This document shows, piece by piece, positions 24,692 through 35,616 of a stretch of 64,000 nucleotides of DNA. Under the pieces are notes generated by a model that saw nothing but the letters and a program-made list of their open reading frames with translations, was not told where the DNA came from and made no database searches. The DNA is taken from positions 2,265,501 to 2,329,500 of the forward strand of contig NC_092612.1 of NCBI RefSeq assembly GCF_047663525.1, given 5' to 3'. Source of the stretch: Anas platyrhynchos (Eukaryota; Chordata; Aves; Anseriformes; Anatidae). A program made the translations under genes and the position numbers. Numbering within the stretch: position 1 is the stretch's first letter; every line of letters starts with the position of its first letter.

Positions 24692-27285
24692 ACACCACAA
24701 TTAAACAAAATGGGTGTCTTATGTTCCCTGCAGTGACCCCTTTTCATTTTCCTGGTCAGGACATACCCATTCCATCACACAGGCTCCTTTCAAGTGACAG
24801 GATTACAGGCCAAAATGCTTCTGGGGAAGTGACACAAAAGCACAGGAAGAAGATGAAGGCAAAAAGAAGGAGATGGCCAAATTGTCAAGTGGTGCCAGCC
24901 TCTCACCCTCCTGCAGCTTCCTTCAGGCTTTGTCCTAAATGCATGGGTACTCATTTCCATGCAAACCCGCCCTTAAAGGTCAGACTGCCAGCCAGGCTCA
25001 TCAGCAAAGAGCAGGTACAGCCTTTGCTTTACCTATCAACCTGCTCAGGCTGCCTTAGGCACCAGATTTCCAAGTATGGCTGCTCTGCCATCAAGCTTCA
25101 GCCCTTCTGTGGGATCAAGCCTTGCTCTCAGGTGACAAAAGCCTGACTGGTTTTCCTCTCCCCTCTGTCCCCAGCAACTAGAGGTCCCCTGTCACCACAG
25201 CAGGCCTCTTTCAGAAACACGGACATGACTCTCACTCTACTACTCGCTCCTGCTGCCCACTCCTGTTAAACCGGGATGTCTCCTGCAGACAAAGCCCCAT
25301 ACCGGACAACAAATACAGCTGCTTTCCTCCTTCCCCATCTCCACGCCTCAGATTCTGCTTTGACCCCACATACCAATGGCACAGCACACACCAGCAAACA
25401 TGTGACCGTATTTCTGTGCAACACAGAACCCTGCCCAGAAACAAGGGAGGTCTGAGAATGCCGTTGAGGGCAGCCTGGGCAGCAGCAGGTATCAGCACCT
25501 CCCTGGGGACGTGTGCCAAGGAGTGACACCAAGTCATACCAGCAGCGTGTTTCTTGGGGGCATGACTGCCCAGCAAGGAATACTAGGCATACACAGCTCA
25601 GGCCCCTCAGCCAGGCCGTCTTCCCAAGGGCTGGACAAAATGCCTTCCCGATGAGGCTGGGACGACAGCAGACAAAGGCAACTGTCAAATCACTTAGGCC
25701 CGATCAAATTCCTCATTTAGGAAGATGAGGAAAGCTTTGAAGGTGCACAGTACTACCCTGATGATGACAGTAAACATCTATCCCAAAGAGTGCTGTCACG
25801 GCTCAGTACGAGCCACCTGCTGCCTACACAATGGGAGCCAGGAGCCAAGCAAGGCCACACAGCCAACAGGGCATCAGCTATACCAGCAATGGCCCTCGTT
25901 GTACAGCACCTGACCAAGGAAGATGAGGAGATGGAAGGCAGATTCAGCCAGGCGTCTAGCTCAGTGATCAGGTTCATGGTGGTGACACAGGACTGATGAC
26001 AAGACAGTCCACACTTCAGGGTCAGGTCCAGTGACAGCAACCAGGGTCAACACGAGGCCCAAAGACTGCTGACCAGGCCCAGAAAAGTAACACAGACAGA
26101 CCCAAGGGAAAGCTGGGAAACCACTGGGCAACTTTAGCCCTACCAAGGCCACCCAGGGGCAGGCATAAGCAAATCTGCAACAGAGCAGGCAACCCACACT
26201 GATGACCCAGATCTGAAGGGGGGGCCAAAGGCTCAGGACAAAACTTGACTATAGCACCAGGGTCAATGGGAAGAGGGTGTGGTGGGAGGCTCCAGGTGAG
26301 CCTGATGAGGGCCATTGGGCCTCTGCCGCACTCAGACAACTCGTATGCATGAGGAGGAAATCTCCTGTGCACTTGGGACATAGGACACCAGCTGCATCTA
26401 CCCCAAAAGAAGAAAGGAAGGAAGCTTCAATTAATTTTCCAAGGAAAAACATGTCTCGCACCTCAGGGGCTGCCCAAAAGCTGCAATGCCTTGCAGCACC
26501 CTGCGCTCCCTGATCGCCTGCTGCAGTTGTTGCCTTCCCTCCCTGGTATCAGCTTTTCACGGCACTTTGCTCCTGCTGTCAGCTCAAGGTGGCCCAGGAA
26601 TGTTGACAAGGAGCATGTTTCCTGAGAGTCTTCCTGCACAGCAAGGCTGAGGGCTTTGCCTCATACCAGTGGTTGGTCAGAGAATGCAGGCCTTTAGCTA
26701 TGGTGTAAGGCATGATAGGATTTCCCCAGCACAGGGGATAGCATGAGAGGTGCCCCTCACTCTGCCTCAAGCAGGAGTGGGTGACACAGACAAAAGCATC
26801 TCCTGTGGAGAACTAGAGCATAAGGGAAGAAGGGCTATGGAGCTTGTTTTGCCTTGTTTCCCCTGTGGCAGGAGCAATCACCAGAGCGCAGTGTAGTTGG
26901 ACCAAACAGCCACTCCCAAGCCATGTTGCTTCCCTCCCTGATGTTGGCTCTCTTGCATTTTGGGGCAGAAGGTCAGGAAGGCACAACAGCTTCATCCAGG
27001 AGGGTTTCTTCCTCTCCTTGCTCTCGTAGGCAAGGGTGAGACAGGGACTCGCCAAAATCCCTCACTTGAATGCTGCAGAATGGTCTGGCAAACACACAAG
27101 CAGCACCTGTGCAGCCCTGCGGGACTGGTTCAGTGCTTCAGAAACAGGACTGTAGGCACACAGATGATGTGGGGGCTAACCACAACTTTAGATTCTACAT
27201 TATCCCAGTTCCCTCTAGAGAGAGTGGCTGAGAATCTCAAAAGGGAAGTATCATGAGAAGACACAGATTACAATGCAGCATAAAC

Positions 27286-27291
27286 TTTAAT
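27286..27291 (-). terminator. Gene 6 poly(A) signal
   Basis: ATTAAA on the minus strand within GACTCATTAAAGTTTATGC, about 420 nt past the stop. Confidence 0.75.
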
Positions 27292-27706
27292 GAGTCTCAA
27301 GAAGCAATCAAAGCAGCTCGTGGTCGAAGAAATCCAGTCCAGGCTGCCACAAGGACAGCTGCCAGTCAGACCCCCTTCACCACAAAGGGAAGCACGTCTT
27401 CCTCCCTCACATGGTGAGAGGAAGAACAAAGATGATGCTCTTGACTTGCTTCCAGATGAACTCATGGCACAGGACAGGATGAGACAACAAGGACTCATGC
27501 TGAAGAGAAGAAAGCACTAGAAGAAGATGTCTGCTGGCCGTGTTTCCAGACAGTGCAGGTTGGCACCCTGGCTTCCCTCTCTGCTCTGCAGGAGGCCACG
27601 AGGGTGCTCAGCCCCTCTGGAAACTCTGGCCAGCAGCTCCGTCCTCAGTCCAGCACCTGGCTTCGGGCTTCGTGGTCGATGCTCTCACTGGACGTCCTCG
27701 TGGGCT

Positions 27707-28003
27707 TTAGCAGGGCAGGCACCTCCTGCCGCAGTAGCGGCCACCAAAGCCAGAGAGGCCAAAGCCCCCGGAGGAGATGGGCACTCCCTCCTCACTCAGG
27801 ATGCTACCAACGGCAGCTGAGGTGGTGGATCCCACAGCGGTGTTCTGGGGGAAGGAGCTGAGGATGGGGCCGGGCAGGGTCACCACCACGGGAGAGGGCT
27901 GGATCACCACACGGGAGTCCTGGCACTGCCGGACACAGGGCTCGTTGCAGCTGTTGGCAAGTGGGGTTGGCCCACAGGGACGGCACAGATCGTAGCACGA
28001 CAT
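27707..28003 (-). CDS. Gene 6: feather beta-keratin, 98 aa, extra Cys91
   Basis: It has the same layout as gene 5, with STTS at 59-62. The distinguishing change is near the C-terminus: [11 protein letters not shown], where residue 91 is Cys instead of Ser, giving nine cysteines. Only gene 7 shares this. The 3' UTR next to the stop also matches gene 7 at that position (GCCGCAGTAGC on the plus strand). The ATG at 28003 is 21 nt past the acceptor (exon 2 from 28024), and the intron is 28025-28335 (311 bp, the shortest here). It should be functional; Cys91 offers an additional disulfide site in the cross-linking tail. Confidence 0.96.
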   Translation of the reverse strand: MSCYDLCRPCGPTPLANSCNEPCVRQCQDSRVVIQPSPVVVTLPGPILSSFPQNTAVGSTTSAAVGSILSEEGVPISSGGFGLSGFGGRYCGRRCLPC

Positions 28004-28335
28004 GGCTGCGGGATGGAGGTGCACCTGGGAGAGAGGGTAGGGAAAGCACACGCAGCGTGTCAGCAGCAGCCTGACAGCATGCTGGCCAAGACAGAAGGCA
28101 TAGTCTGGGGAGCAGGGATAGGGTACATGAGGACAGGGAGGGGCTCAAGGGCCTCTGCAAAAATAGCCCAAGACCTTCTCCAAGCTACCACCGCAGTGAC
28201 AAGCGGAATAGTGAGCAGCCTCAAGGGACAAAGCCCATACTGAAACTACACAGAGGCAAAGACTCAGTCGTGGCCAGAAGGCAAAGGGGAGAAGAAGAGA
28301 ATAAGGGAAGTGCAGAGAAGGTACTTGCAGCTCAC

Positions 28336-28481
28336 CTTGTTCACCAAGGAAGAGAAGGTAAGAGAAGTGTATGATGGAGCCTGCTGTTGGATGTGTTTTT
28401 ATACCGGGACAAGAATGCTCCAGGTACAAAGCATCCTTTGCAATTGTAATGTGTTTACCATAAGCTCATCTTCCATGCAAA
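28336..28481 (-). promoter_or_regulatory. Gene 6 promoter and non-coding exon 1
   Basis: The TTTGCAT box is at 28475-28481, TATAAAA at 28397-28403, and the predicted start near 28372. Exon 1 ends at 28336 with a GTGAGC donor at 28330-28335. Confidence 0.8.
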
Positions 28482-30120
28482 ACATCACAATTACAGAAAT
28501 TGTCTTGTTTATTTTACCTGCAATACTTCCTTTTTATGTCCCTGTTTAGGGCATGCTTATTCAATCAGGCAGGCTCCTTTCAAGTGACAAGATTAGAGGC
28601 CAAAATGTCTGAAAAAGGACACGTCAGCACAAGAATGGTACTGCCAGTGATGAAGAGTGTCCTAGCACTCCAGGGGATGCCAGCCTCTTAGTCTCTGGGG
28701 CATTGTGTTAGTATTTATCTTGATGATTGAGGCTGCTCTCCTCCCATCCCTGAAGCACCAGGATGGACTTCTACGTTCAAAGTCTGGCCACAACAATTGC
28801 TCCCCTTTATAATATGCCCTCATCTTGAGTTAAACATTACTTTTCTAGGCAGGGCTCCTCTAGTCTTGTTTTTTGACTCCCCATCAAATTAACTATTGCT
28901 TTTGGGAGAAATGTGCCTGGCTCTTCTCTTGTAATCATACTTCTTTCCTTCATACCTTCCTGCTTTATACATCTTAATTCCAAAAATTGGGAATGAAGGC
29001 TGCTGCTGTCCCAAGACTTTCTACTGGAGAGCCTCAATAACAAAAGCGCATGCTAAGTAATCGGTACACATCACTCTGCCTGCCTGTGTCTTTGCGCTCT
29101 GGCTGTCCAGACTGACAGCACAGCAGGCACAAGCACATATTTGGTAGGATTTCCCCAGGACGCCCCACCCACCCTGCTCAGCAGCACGCATGCTCCGGGA
29201 GTCCTCACAAGGGCAGCCAGACGAGCAAAGGCACCAGACGTGCCCCTAACTCTGCCTGAGGCAGGATCAGAGTGGCAGGAGCACAGCACTGCCTGTGGAG
29301 GACAAGAGTATGGGAAGGGGGGACTGAGAACAGAGCTGTTGGTGTGCCACAACCTCGGTCTCCCCAGCTTGAGGCCAGGGTGGAGGGACAAAGCAATCAT
29401 TGGCTTGGGACCAACCCAGGCACAGCCTAGCCTGCACAGCATCAGAATGGGATTTTTGGAGGGGTCCTGCAGGGCTTCCCCAGACCCACTTGGCTTCAGG
29501 ACACAGTGATGCACATGTAATACCCTGAAAGATGTAACACTTTTCACCACAGGACATTTCTACCAGGGGAGATCATACTTGTTCTGTTGCATTCCTGCCC
29601 TATGCAAGGTTTTCCGGACATATCACATACTCTGATTTTCTCCCTAGAGACAAAAAACATCCTCCATGTTTCCCTCTCACTCCCCTAAACAGTATACACA
29701 TCCACAGCACAAGATCAAAGCAGGGCTTAGATCTCAATTTACACTGCTGTCCTAGATGCTCCTTGTCCCTTTGACTTCTTTGTGACTCTCTCATCTTTGA
29801 GGCTTTCACAGTTGTGCTTGGAGGAAGCATGAGCAAAACAATATCTTTAGAGTGGTAATCCACCATCAGAGCATCATCCAGTTGTTCACTGGCCTGCACA
29901 AGCATACCTCGTTATGTTTTACAACACACACCACTTCACTTCTCCACAAATGGATATATGTCTCAAGACTAGTCAAATCCAACTTGCATGGAGGAGATCA
30001 TATTAGGACCATATCTGCCCACGCGTCTCCACCCTAAGACATCACATTTCTCCCTGGACAGCTTCATTGGACATCCCAATAAAAAAGGAAAATAAGGAGG
30101 CTCAGACTACATTGCAGCAT
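28482..30120. other. Spacer A, LTR-free relative of the 4,027-bp array spacer (genes 6-7)
   Basis: From about 28,840 to 30,080 this aligns with 49,850-52,240 of the array, apart from the LTR present there. It diverges more than the array units do from one another. No gene is seen; the ORFs around 29071-29557 are the counterparts of array-spacer ORFs and carry no known domain. Confidence 0.75.
29028..29032. other. Empty target site of the solo LTR
   Basis: Here CTGGAGAGCCTCAATAAC is continuous. In each array unit the same AGAGC occurs twice, once on each side of the LTR. This is the paralogous pre-insertion state. Confidence 0.85.
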
Positions 30121-30124
30121 AAAA

Positions 30125-30130
30125 TTTAAT
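30125..30130 (-). terminator. Gene 7 poly(A) signal
   Basis: ATTAAA on the minus strand, about 420 nt past the stop, in the shared TTATGCTGCAAT context. Confidence 0.75.
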
Positions 30131-30549
30131 GAATCTGAACAAAGAATCGAAACAGCACTTGGAGGAAGGGATCAGGTCCAAGCTGACACACAAACAGCTG
30201 TCAGTCAGACCCCACTTTACCAGAACAGAATGAACATCTCCCTCCCTTACATGGTGAGAGAAAGAACAAAGATGATACTCTTCACTTGCTTCCAGATGAA
30301 CTCATGGCACAGGACAGCAGGAGACAACAAGGACTCAGGATGAAGAGAAGAAAGCACAAGAAGAAGAAGCTGTCTGCTGGCCGTGTTTCCAGACAGCACA
30401 GGCTGGCACCCTGGCTTCCCTCTCTGCTCTGCAGGAGGCCACAAGGGTGCTCAGCCCATCTGGAAACTCTGGCCAGCAGCTCCGTCCTCAGTCCGGCACC
30501 TGGCTTCAGGCTTCGTGGTCTTTGTGCTCACTAGACATCCTCATGAGCT

Positions 30550-30846
30550 TTAGCAGGGCAGGCACCTCCTGCCGCAGTAGCGGCCACCAAAGCCAGAGAG
30601 GCCAAAGCCCCCGGAGGAGATGGGCACTCCCTCCTCACTCAGGATGCTACCAACGGCAGCTGAGGTGGTGGATCCCACAGCAGTGTTCTGGGGGAAGGAG
30701 CTGAGGATGGGGCCGGGCAGGGTCACCACCACGGGAGAGGGCTGGATCACCACACGGGAGTCCTGGCACTGCCGGACACAGGGCTCGTTGCAGCTGTTGG
30801 CAAGTGGGGTTGGCCCACAGGGACGGCACAGATCGTAGCACGACAT
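30550..30846 (-). CDS. Gene 7: feather beta-keratin, 98 aa, extra Cys91
   Basis: The protein is identical to gene 6, including Cys91 in [11 protein letters not shown]. Its intron, promoter and upstream spacer, however, are copies of those of gene 8 (offset 3,906 bp), so coding region and flank have different closest relatives. The ATG at 30846 is 21 nt past the acceptor (exon 2 from 30867); the intron is 30868-31202. Nearly all of the intron happens to be open in the keratin frame (to 31191). Confidence 0.96.
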   Translation of the reverse strand: MSCYDLCRPCGPTPLANSCNEPCVRQCQDSRVVIQPSPVVVTLPGPILSSFPQNTAVGSTTSAAVGSILSEEGVPISSGGFGLSGFGGRYCGRRCLPC

Positions 30847-31202
30847 GGCTGTGGGATGGAGGTGCACCTGGGAGAGAGGGTAGGCAAAGCACACACAGCG
30901 TGTCAGCAGCAGCCTGACAGCCTGCTGGCCAAGACAGAAGGCATAGTCAGAGGAGCAGGGAAATGGTGTATGAGGACAGAGAGGGACTTGGGAACTTGGG
31001 TATCCAAGGGCCCCTGCAAAGACAGTCCAAGACCTCCTCCCACCTCTCCCCTCAGTGGCAAGCAGAACAGTGATGGAGAGAGCAGCATCAAGGAGCAAGA
31101 CACACACCAAAGCTACATGGAGGCAAAGACTCGGTCGAGGCCAGAAGGCCAAGGGGAGAAGAAGAGAATGAGGGGAGTGAGGAGAAGGCACTTGCAGCTC
31201 AC

Positions 31203-31346
31203 CTTGTTCGCCAAGGAGGAGAAGGCAAGAGAAGTGGATGATGGAGCATGCTGTTGGATGGGTTTTTATACTGGCTCGGACAGCCTCAGGCCCAGTGGCA
31301 CACCACGTATGCAGTATGTGTTATAGCAAGCCCATTTGTATGTAAA
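31203..31346 (-). promoter_or_regulatory. Gene 7 promoter and non-coding exon 1
   Basis: TATAAAA is at 31264-31270, with the predicted start near 31239. Exon 1 ends at 31203 with a GTGAGC donor. The upstream box is the variant TTTACAT (31340-31346). Confidence 0.78.
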
Positions 31347-31710
31347 ACACTACAATTAAAGGAATGGGTGTCTTGTTTCTATTCCCTGCAACGCTCCCTT
31401 TTCATTTCCTTGCTTAAGACATGCCCATTCCACTATGGAGTTTTCTTTCAAGTCACAGGATTAGAGGCCAAAATATTTTTTTCCAGGAGACGTGACACGT
31501 CAGCACAAGCAGATGATGCAGCCAGTGATGAGGAGTGTGCAACCTCGTCTGGAAATGCCAGCCTCTTGCCCTTTGGGGCCTTGCTTCAACACTTGTCCTG
31601 ATGTTTGGGGTAGGTTTCCTCCTAACCCTGAAGCTTCGCCTGGACTTCCACATGGGAGGGCCAGCATCATCAATTGTTCCCCCTAATGCTATAATAAAAT
31701 CTTAAGTTAG

Positions 31711-32360
31711 GGAATGGCTTAGTTTGGAAGGGACCTTTAAAGATCATCTAGTTCAACCTTCTGCCTTGGGCAGGGACATCTGCCAGATCTGGTTACTCAT
31801 ATTCCATTCAACCTTACTTTGAACATTCTCAGTGCTGAGGCATCCTCAACTTCTCTGCACAACCTCTTCCAGTGTGTAACAACCTTCACTGTGAAAACTT
31901 TCTTTGTTAGATCCCCTCTCAACTTACCGTCTTTCCATTTAAAACTGTTTTCCCTTGTTCTGTCACTGCTGTGCCTGGTAAAAAGTCTTTATCCATCTTT
32001 CTTACAAGACAACTTCAGATATTTAAAGGCTGCAAAAAGGTTTCCCTGGAGCCTTCTCCTCTCCAGGCTCAACAAGCCCAACTCTCTCAGCCTGCCTTTA
32101 GAGCAGAGGTACTCCAGGCCCCAGGTCATTTTCAAGGCCTCTGCTAGACCTGCTCTAACAGGTCCATGTCTTTCTTGTACCAGGGAACCCAGAGATGGAT
32201 ATGGTACTCTGGGTGAAGTAGAGCACAGCAGATGGAGACAATTACCTCCCTTTTTCCTGCTGGACACACTTCTTTTCATGCAGCCCAAGATGTAATTGGG
32301 TTTCTGGGCTACAAGCACATATTGCTGACTCCTACACTGCAGGGCCAATCTCAGTCAATT
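31711..32360 (-). mobile_element. CR1 LINE fragment, 5'-truncated
   Basis: The plus strand starts with the reverse complement of a CR1 3' end (TTTGGAAGGGACC, then ATCATCTAGTTCAACC). Inside it the minus strand encodes decayed CR1 ORF2 C-terminal motifs (ILGCMKRSVSSR, RLRELGLLSLERRRLQGNL). The ATTCTATG tail is lost. It is duplicated at 35617-36266. Confidence 0.88.
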
Positions 32361-32680
32361 CACAGAATCATAGAGTCATTTAGGTTGGAAAAGACCTCTA
32401 AGATCATCAAGTGCAACTCTTAGCCTAGCACTGCCAAGGCTACCACTAAACCACATACCAAAGCACCACAAATACATGCCCACAGCCAGCCTGTACTGAC
32501 ATGGGGGATCTCCTCAAATCAGATGCAGGAACTTGCACGTGCCCTTGCTGAACTCCATGAAGTTCACATGGCCCCAGTTCTCACATCTGGCAGGGTGACT
32601 TCTGCTAAAATCCATTCCCAACAGGGATATCAACTGTACCACTCGTCTTGGTGTCATCAACAACGTTAGTGTCACCCATA
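32361..32680 (-). mobile_element. Second CR1 LINE 3' fragment, same orientation
   Basis: It begins CACAGAATCATAGAGTC then GGTTGGAAAAGACCTCTAAG, the reverse complement of a fresh CR1 3' end. It runs through 3'-UTR-type sequence (GCACGTGCCCTTGCTGAAC; CACTCGTCTTGGTGTCATC). It abuts the previous fragment and is duplicated at 36267-36587. Confidence 0.82.
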
Positions 32681-33808
32681 ACCCTCTCCCATGGCATCCT
32701 GCTAGCAGAGCTGAGAACGTGTGGGATAGATTATTGGACAATAAAGTGGGTTGAGAACTGGCTGTCTGTCCTAGCTCAGAGGGTGGTTATCGGCATTGCA
32801 CAGTCCAGCTGGAGACCTGTGAGTAGCAGTGTTCCCCAGGGGTCAGTGCTGCGTCTGGTCTTCTTCATCATCTTCAATGACGACCTTGGTGAGGAAATAG
32901 TGTCTACCCTCAGCAAGTACACCAATGATGCAAAGCTAGGCATAGTGGCTGACATTTCAGAAGGCTGTGCTGCCATTCAGCAAGATCTGGACAGGCTGGA
33001 GAGCTGGGCAGGGAGAAACCAAATGAGGTTTAACGAGAGTAAGTGTAGAGTCCTGCCCCTGGGAAGGAACAACCGTATGTATCAGTACACGCTGGAGGAT
33101 GACCTGCTGGAGAGAAGCTCTGTGGAAAAGGACCTGGGGGTCCCGGTGGACGACAAGTTGGCCATGAGCCAACAGTGTGCCCTTGTAGGCAAGAAGGCCA
33201 AAGGGATCCTAGTGTGCATTAAAAGGAAGGTGACCAGCCGGTCAAGGGAGGTGATCCTCCTTGGATCTACTCAGCTCTGGTCAGCCCTGGTCAGGCCTCA
33301 CCTGGAGTACTGTATCCAGTTCTGGGTTCCTGGAATAAAAAATACAGGAATCTCCTGGAAAGAGTCCAGTGTAGGGCCACAAAGGGGGCAAGGAACATCT
33401 CACCTATGAGGAAAGGCTGACAGACCTGGGTCTGTTGAGCCTTGAGAAAAGAAGACTGAGAGGGGATCTTATTCATGTTTATAAATACCTTAAGTGTAGG
33501 AGACAGAGGGATGTGGACAACCTCTTTTCAGGGGTTTGTGGGGAAAGGAAAAGGGGCAATGTACACAAAATGGATCACAGGAAGTTCCGCACCAACATTC
33601 AAAAGAACTTCTTCACAGTGACAGTGACAGAGCACTGGAACAGGCTGCACAGGAAGGTTTTGGACTCTCCTTCTTTGAAGACACTAAAGACCGGTCTGGG
33701 TACCTACTTGGGCAAACTGCTCTAAGAAACCTGCTTTCACAATGGGGGTTGGACCCAGAGATATATTTAGGTCCCTTTCAAACCCAGTTCTTTAATTCTA
33801 TGATTCTA
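32681..33808 (+). mobile_element. CR1 LINE, 3' 1.13 kb, forward orientation
   Basis: The plus strand encodes the C-terminal part of CR1 ORF2 from within the reverse transcriptase: VPQGSV, then YTNDAKLG at the catalytic FADD position (first Asp of the pair changed), EGCAAIQQDLDRLESWAG, EKDLGVPVDDKLAMSQQCAL and RPHLEYC. A frame change near 33,400 precedes RRLRGDLIHVYKYLK and NFFTVTVTEHWNRL. It ends in the CR1 tail ATTCTATGATTCTA. It is 5'-truncated and inactive. The gene 8-9 spacer lacks it. Confidence 0.93.
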
Positions 33809-34025
33809 AGACTTTGTCAATACAAATTTGCCCACCTCTCTTAGACTCTTATAAAGACCAAATTCTTTAAGGGTACTCATCTCCTACAGGAACGAAGCAG
33901 ATTCACATTAGGACCATATTCTCTCATGCTTTTCCAATCCAAGACATCACATTTCTCACTGGACAGATTCACTGAATATCCCAATAGAAAAGGAACATAA
34001 GGAGACTCAGATTACTTTGAAGCAA
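33809..34025. other. Remainder of the gene 7-8 spacer
   Basis: This short spacer stretch aligns with 36,835-37,050 left of gene 9 and with 52,080-52,300 left of gene 13 (for example ACTCTTATAAAGACCAAATTC). It is the shared 3' flank of these genes. Confidence 0.65.
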
Positions 34026-34029
34026 AAAC

Positions 34030-34035
34030 TTTAAT
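34030..34035 (-). terminator. Gene 8 poly(A) signal
   Basis: ATTAAA on the minus strand, about 420 nt past the stop, followed by TTTTGCTTCAAAG as in genes 9 and 13-15. Confidence 0.75.
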
Positions 34036-34455
34036 GAGTCTGAAGAAGGAATCACAACAATTCACAATGGAAGGGATCCGGCCAAGTCTGACACAAGGAC
34101 AGCTGTCATGCAAGACCCTACTTCACCACAAAAGCATGCACATCTTCCTCCCTGAGAAGATGGCAGGAAGAAGAAACAGGACATTCTTGACTTGCTTCCA
34201 GATGAACTCATGGCACAGGACAGCAGGAGACAACAAGGACTCAGGATGAAGAGAAGAAAGCGCAAGAAGAAGAAGCTGTCTGCTGGCCGTGTTTCCAGAC
34301 AGTGCAGGCTGGCACCCTGGCTTCCCTCTCTGCTCTGCAGGAGGCCACGAGGGTGCTCAGCCCATCTGGAAACTCTGGCCAGCAGCTCCGTCCTCAGTCC
34401 AGCACAGGGCTTCGGGCTTCGTGGTCTTTGTGCTCACTGGACGTCCTCATGGGCT

Positions 34456-34752
34456 TTAACAGGGCAGGCACCTTCTGCCACTGTAGCGGCCACCAAAGCC
34501 AGAGAGGCCAAAGCCCCCGGAGGAGATGGGCACTCCTTCAGAACTCAGGATGCTGCCAACGGCAGCTGAGGTGGTGGATCCCACAGCGGTGTTCTGGGGG
34601 AAGGAGCTGAGGATGGGGCCGGGCAGGGTCACCACCACGGGAGAGGGCTGGATCACCACACGGGAGTCCTGGCACTGCCGGACACAGGGCTCGTTGCAGC
34701 TGTTGGCAAGTGGGGTTGGCCCACAGGGACGGCACAGATCGTAGCACGACAT
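34456..34752 (-). CDS. Gene 8: feather beta-keratin, 98 aa, Ser71 variant
   Basis: It differs from the consensus 98-aa protein at residue 71 only: ILSSEG instead of ILSEEG. Residue 91 is Ser (GRYSGRR), unlike its duplication partner gene 7. Gene 3 also reads LSSEG here. The codon change on the plus strand (TTCAGAACTC versus TCCTCACTC) involves several neighbouring bases, which fits conversion better than a point mutation. The ATG at 34752 is 21 nt past the acceptor (exon 2 from 34773); the intron is 34774-35108. Confidence 0.96.
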   Translation of the reverse strand: MSCYDLCRPCGPTPLANSCNEPCVRQCQDSRVVIQPSPVVVTLPGPILSSFPQNTAVGSTTSAAVGSILSSEGVPISSGGFGLSGFGGRYSGRRCLPC

Positions 34753-35108
34753 GGCTGTGGGATGGAGGCGCACCTGGGAGAGAGGGTAGGCAAAGCACAC
34801 ACAGCGTGTCAGCAGCAGCCTGACAGCCTGCTGGCCAAGACAGAAGGCATAGTCAGAGGAGCAGGGAAATGGTGTATGAGGACAGAGAGGGACTTGGGAA
34901 CTTGGGTATCCAAGGGCCCCTGCAAAGACAGTCCAAGACCTCCTCCCACCTCTCCCCTCAGTGGCAAGCAGAACAGTGATGGAGAGAGCAGCATCAAGGA
35001 GCAAGACACACACCAAAGCTACATGGAGGCAAAGACTCGGTCGAGGCCAGAAGGCCAAGGGGAGAAGAAGAGAATGAGGGGAGTGAGGAGAAGGCACTTG
35101 CAGCTCAC

Positions 35109-35252
35109 CTTGTTCGCCAAGGAGGAGAAGGCAAGAGAAGTGGATGATGGAGCATGCTGTTGGATGGGTTTTTATACTGGCTCGGACAGCCTCAGGCCCA
35201 GTGGCACACCACGTATGCAGTATGTGTTATAGCAAGCCCATTTGTATGTAAA
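35109..35252 (-). promoter_or_regulatory. Gene 8 promoter and non-coding exon 1
   Basis: TATAAAA is at 35170-35176, with the predicted start near 35145. Exon 1 ends at 35109 with a GTGAGC donor, and the TTTACAT variant box is at 35246-35252. It is the same sequence as the gene 7 promoter. Confidence 0.78.
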
Positions 35253-35616
35253 ACACTACAATTAAAGGAATGGGTGTCTTGTTTCTATTCCCTGCAACGC
35301 TCCCTTTTCATTTCCTTGCTTAAGACATGCCCATTCCACTATGGAGTTTTCTTTCAAGTCACAGGATTAGAGGCCAAAATATTTTTTTCCAGGAGACGTG
35401 ACACGTCAGCACAAGCAGATGATGCAGCCAGTGATGAGGAGTGTGCAACCTCGTCTGGAAATGCCAGCCTCTTGCCCTTTGGGGCCTTGCTTCAACACTT
35501 GTCCTGATGTTTGGGGTAGGTTTCCTCCTAACCCTGAAGCTTCGCCTGGACTTCCACATGGGAGGGCCAGCATCATCAATTGTTCCCCCTAATGCTATAA
35601 TAAAATCTTAAGTTAG

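Larger units (their letters stand above)
24340..27550. repeat. Spacer duplication B, copy 1 (genes 5-6)
   Basis: This segment matches 37868-41078 (offset 13,528) and 45331-48541 (a further 7,463) at very high identity; I estimate about 99% by eye outside 24641-24718. It covers the 5' half of the gene 5 intron, exon 1, the promoter, about 2.6 kb of spacer and the distal 3' UTR of gene 6. The spacer shows no gene: its ORFs (up to 140 aa) are repeated only because the DNA is, and match no family I know. The stretch near 26490-26800 is distantly related to 51170-51360. Confidence 0.9.
30286..32680. repeat. Segmental duplication, copy 1 (gene 7 and its 5' flank)
   Basis: It matches 34192-36587 at an offset of 3,906 bp. 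The intron, exon 1, promoter and the reverse CR1 fragments look essentially identical; the coding exon and 3' UTR show several differences. The match stops at the junction with the forward CR1 at about 32,681. Confidence 0.9.

Noticed and set aside
25266-25688. 140-aa Cys-rich minus-strand ORF in spacer B (also 38794-39216, 46257-46679)
   Set aside because: It has no domain, no splice or promoter context and overlaps other ORFs; the three copies are too young for conservation to mean anything.
30868-31191. Intron of genes 7 and 8 open in the keratin frame, giving a 213-aa ORF
   Set aside because: Donor, acceptor and exon 1 match all paralogs, and the other copies have stops in the intron, so this is chance rather than an N-terminal extension.
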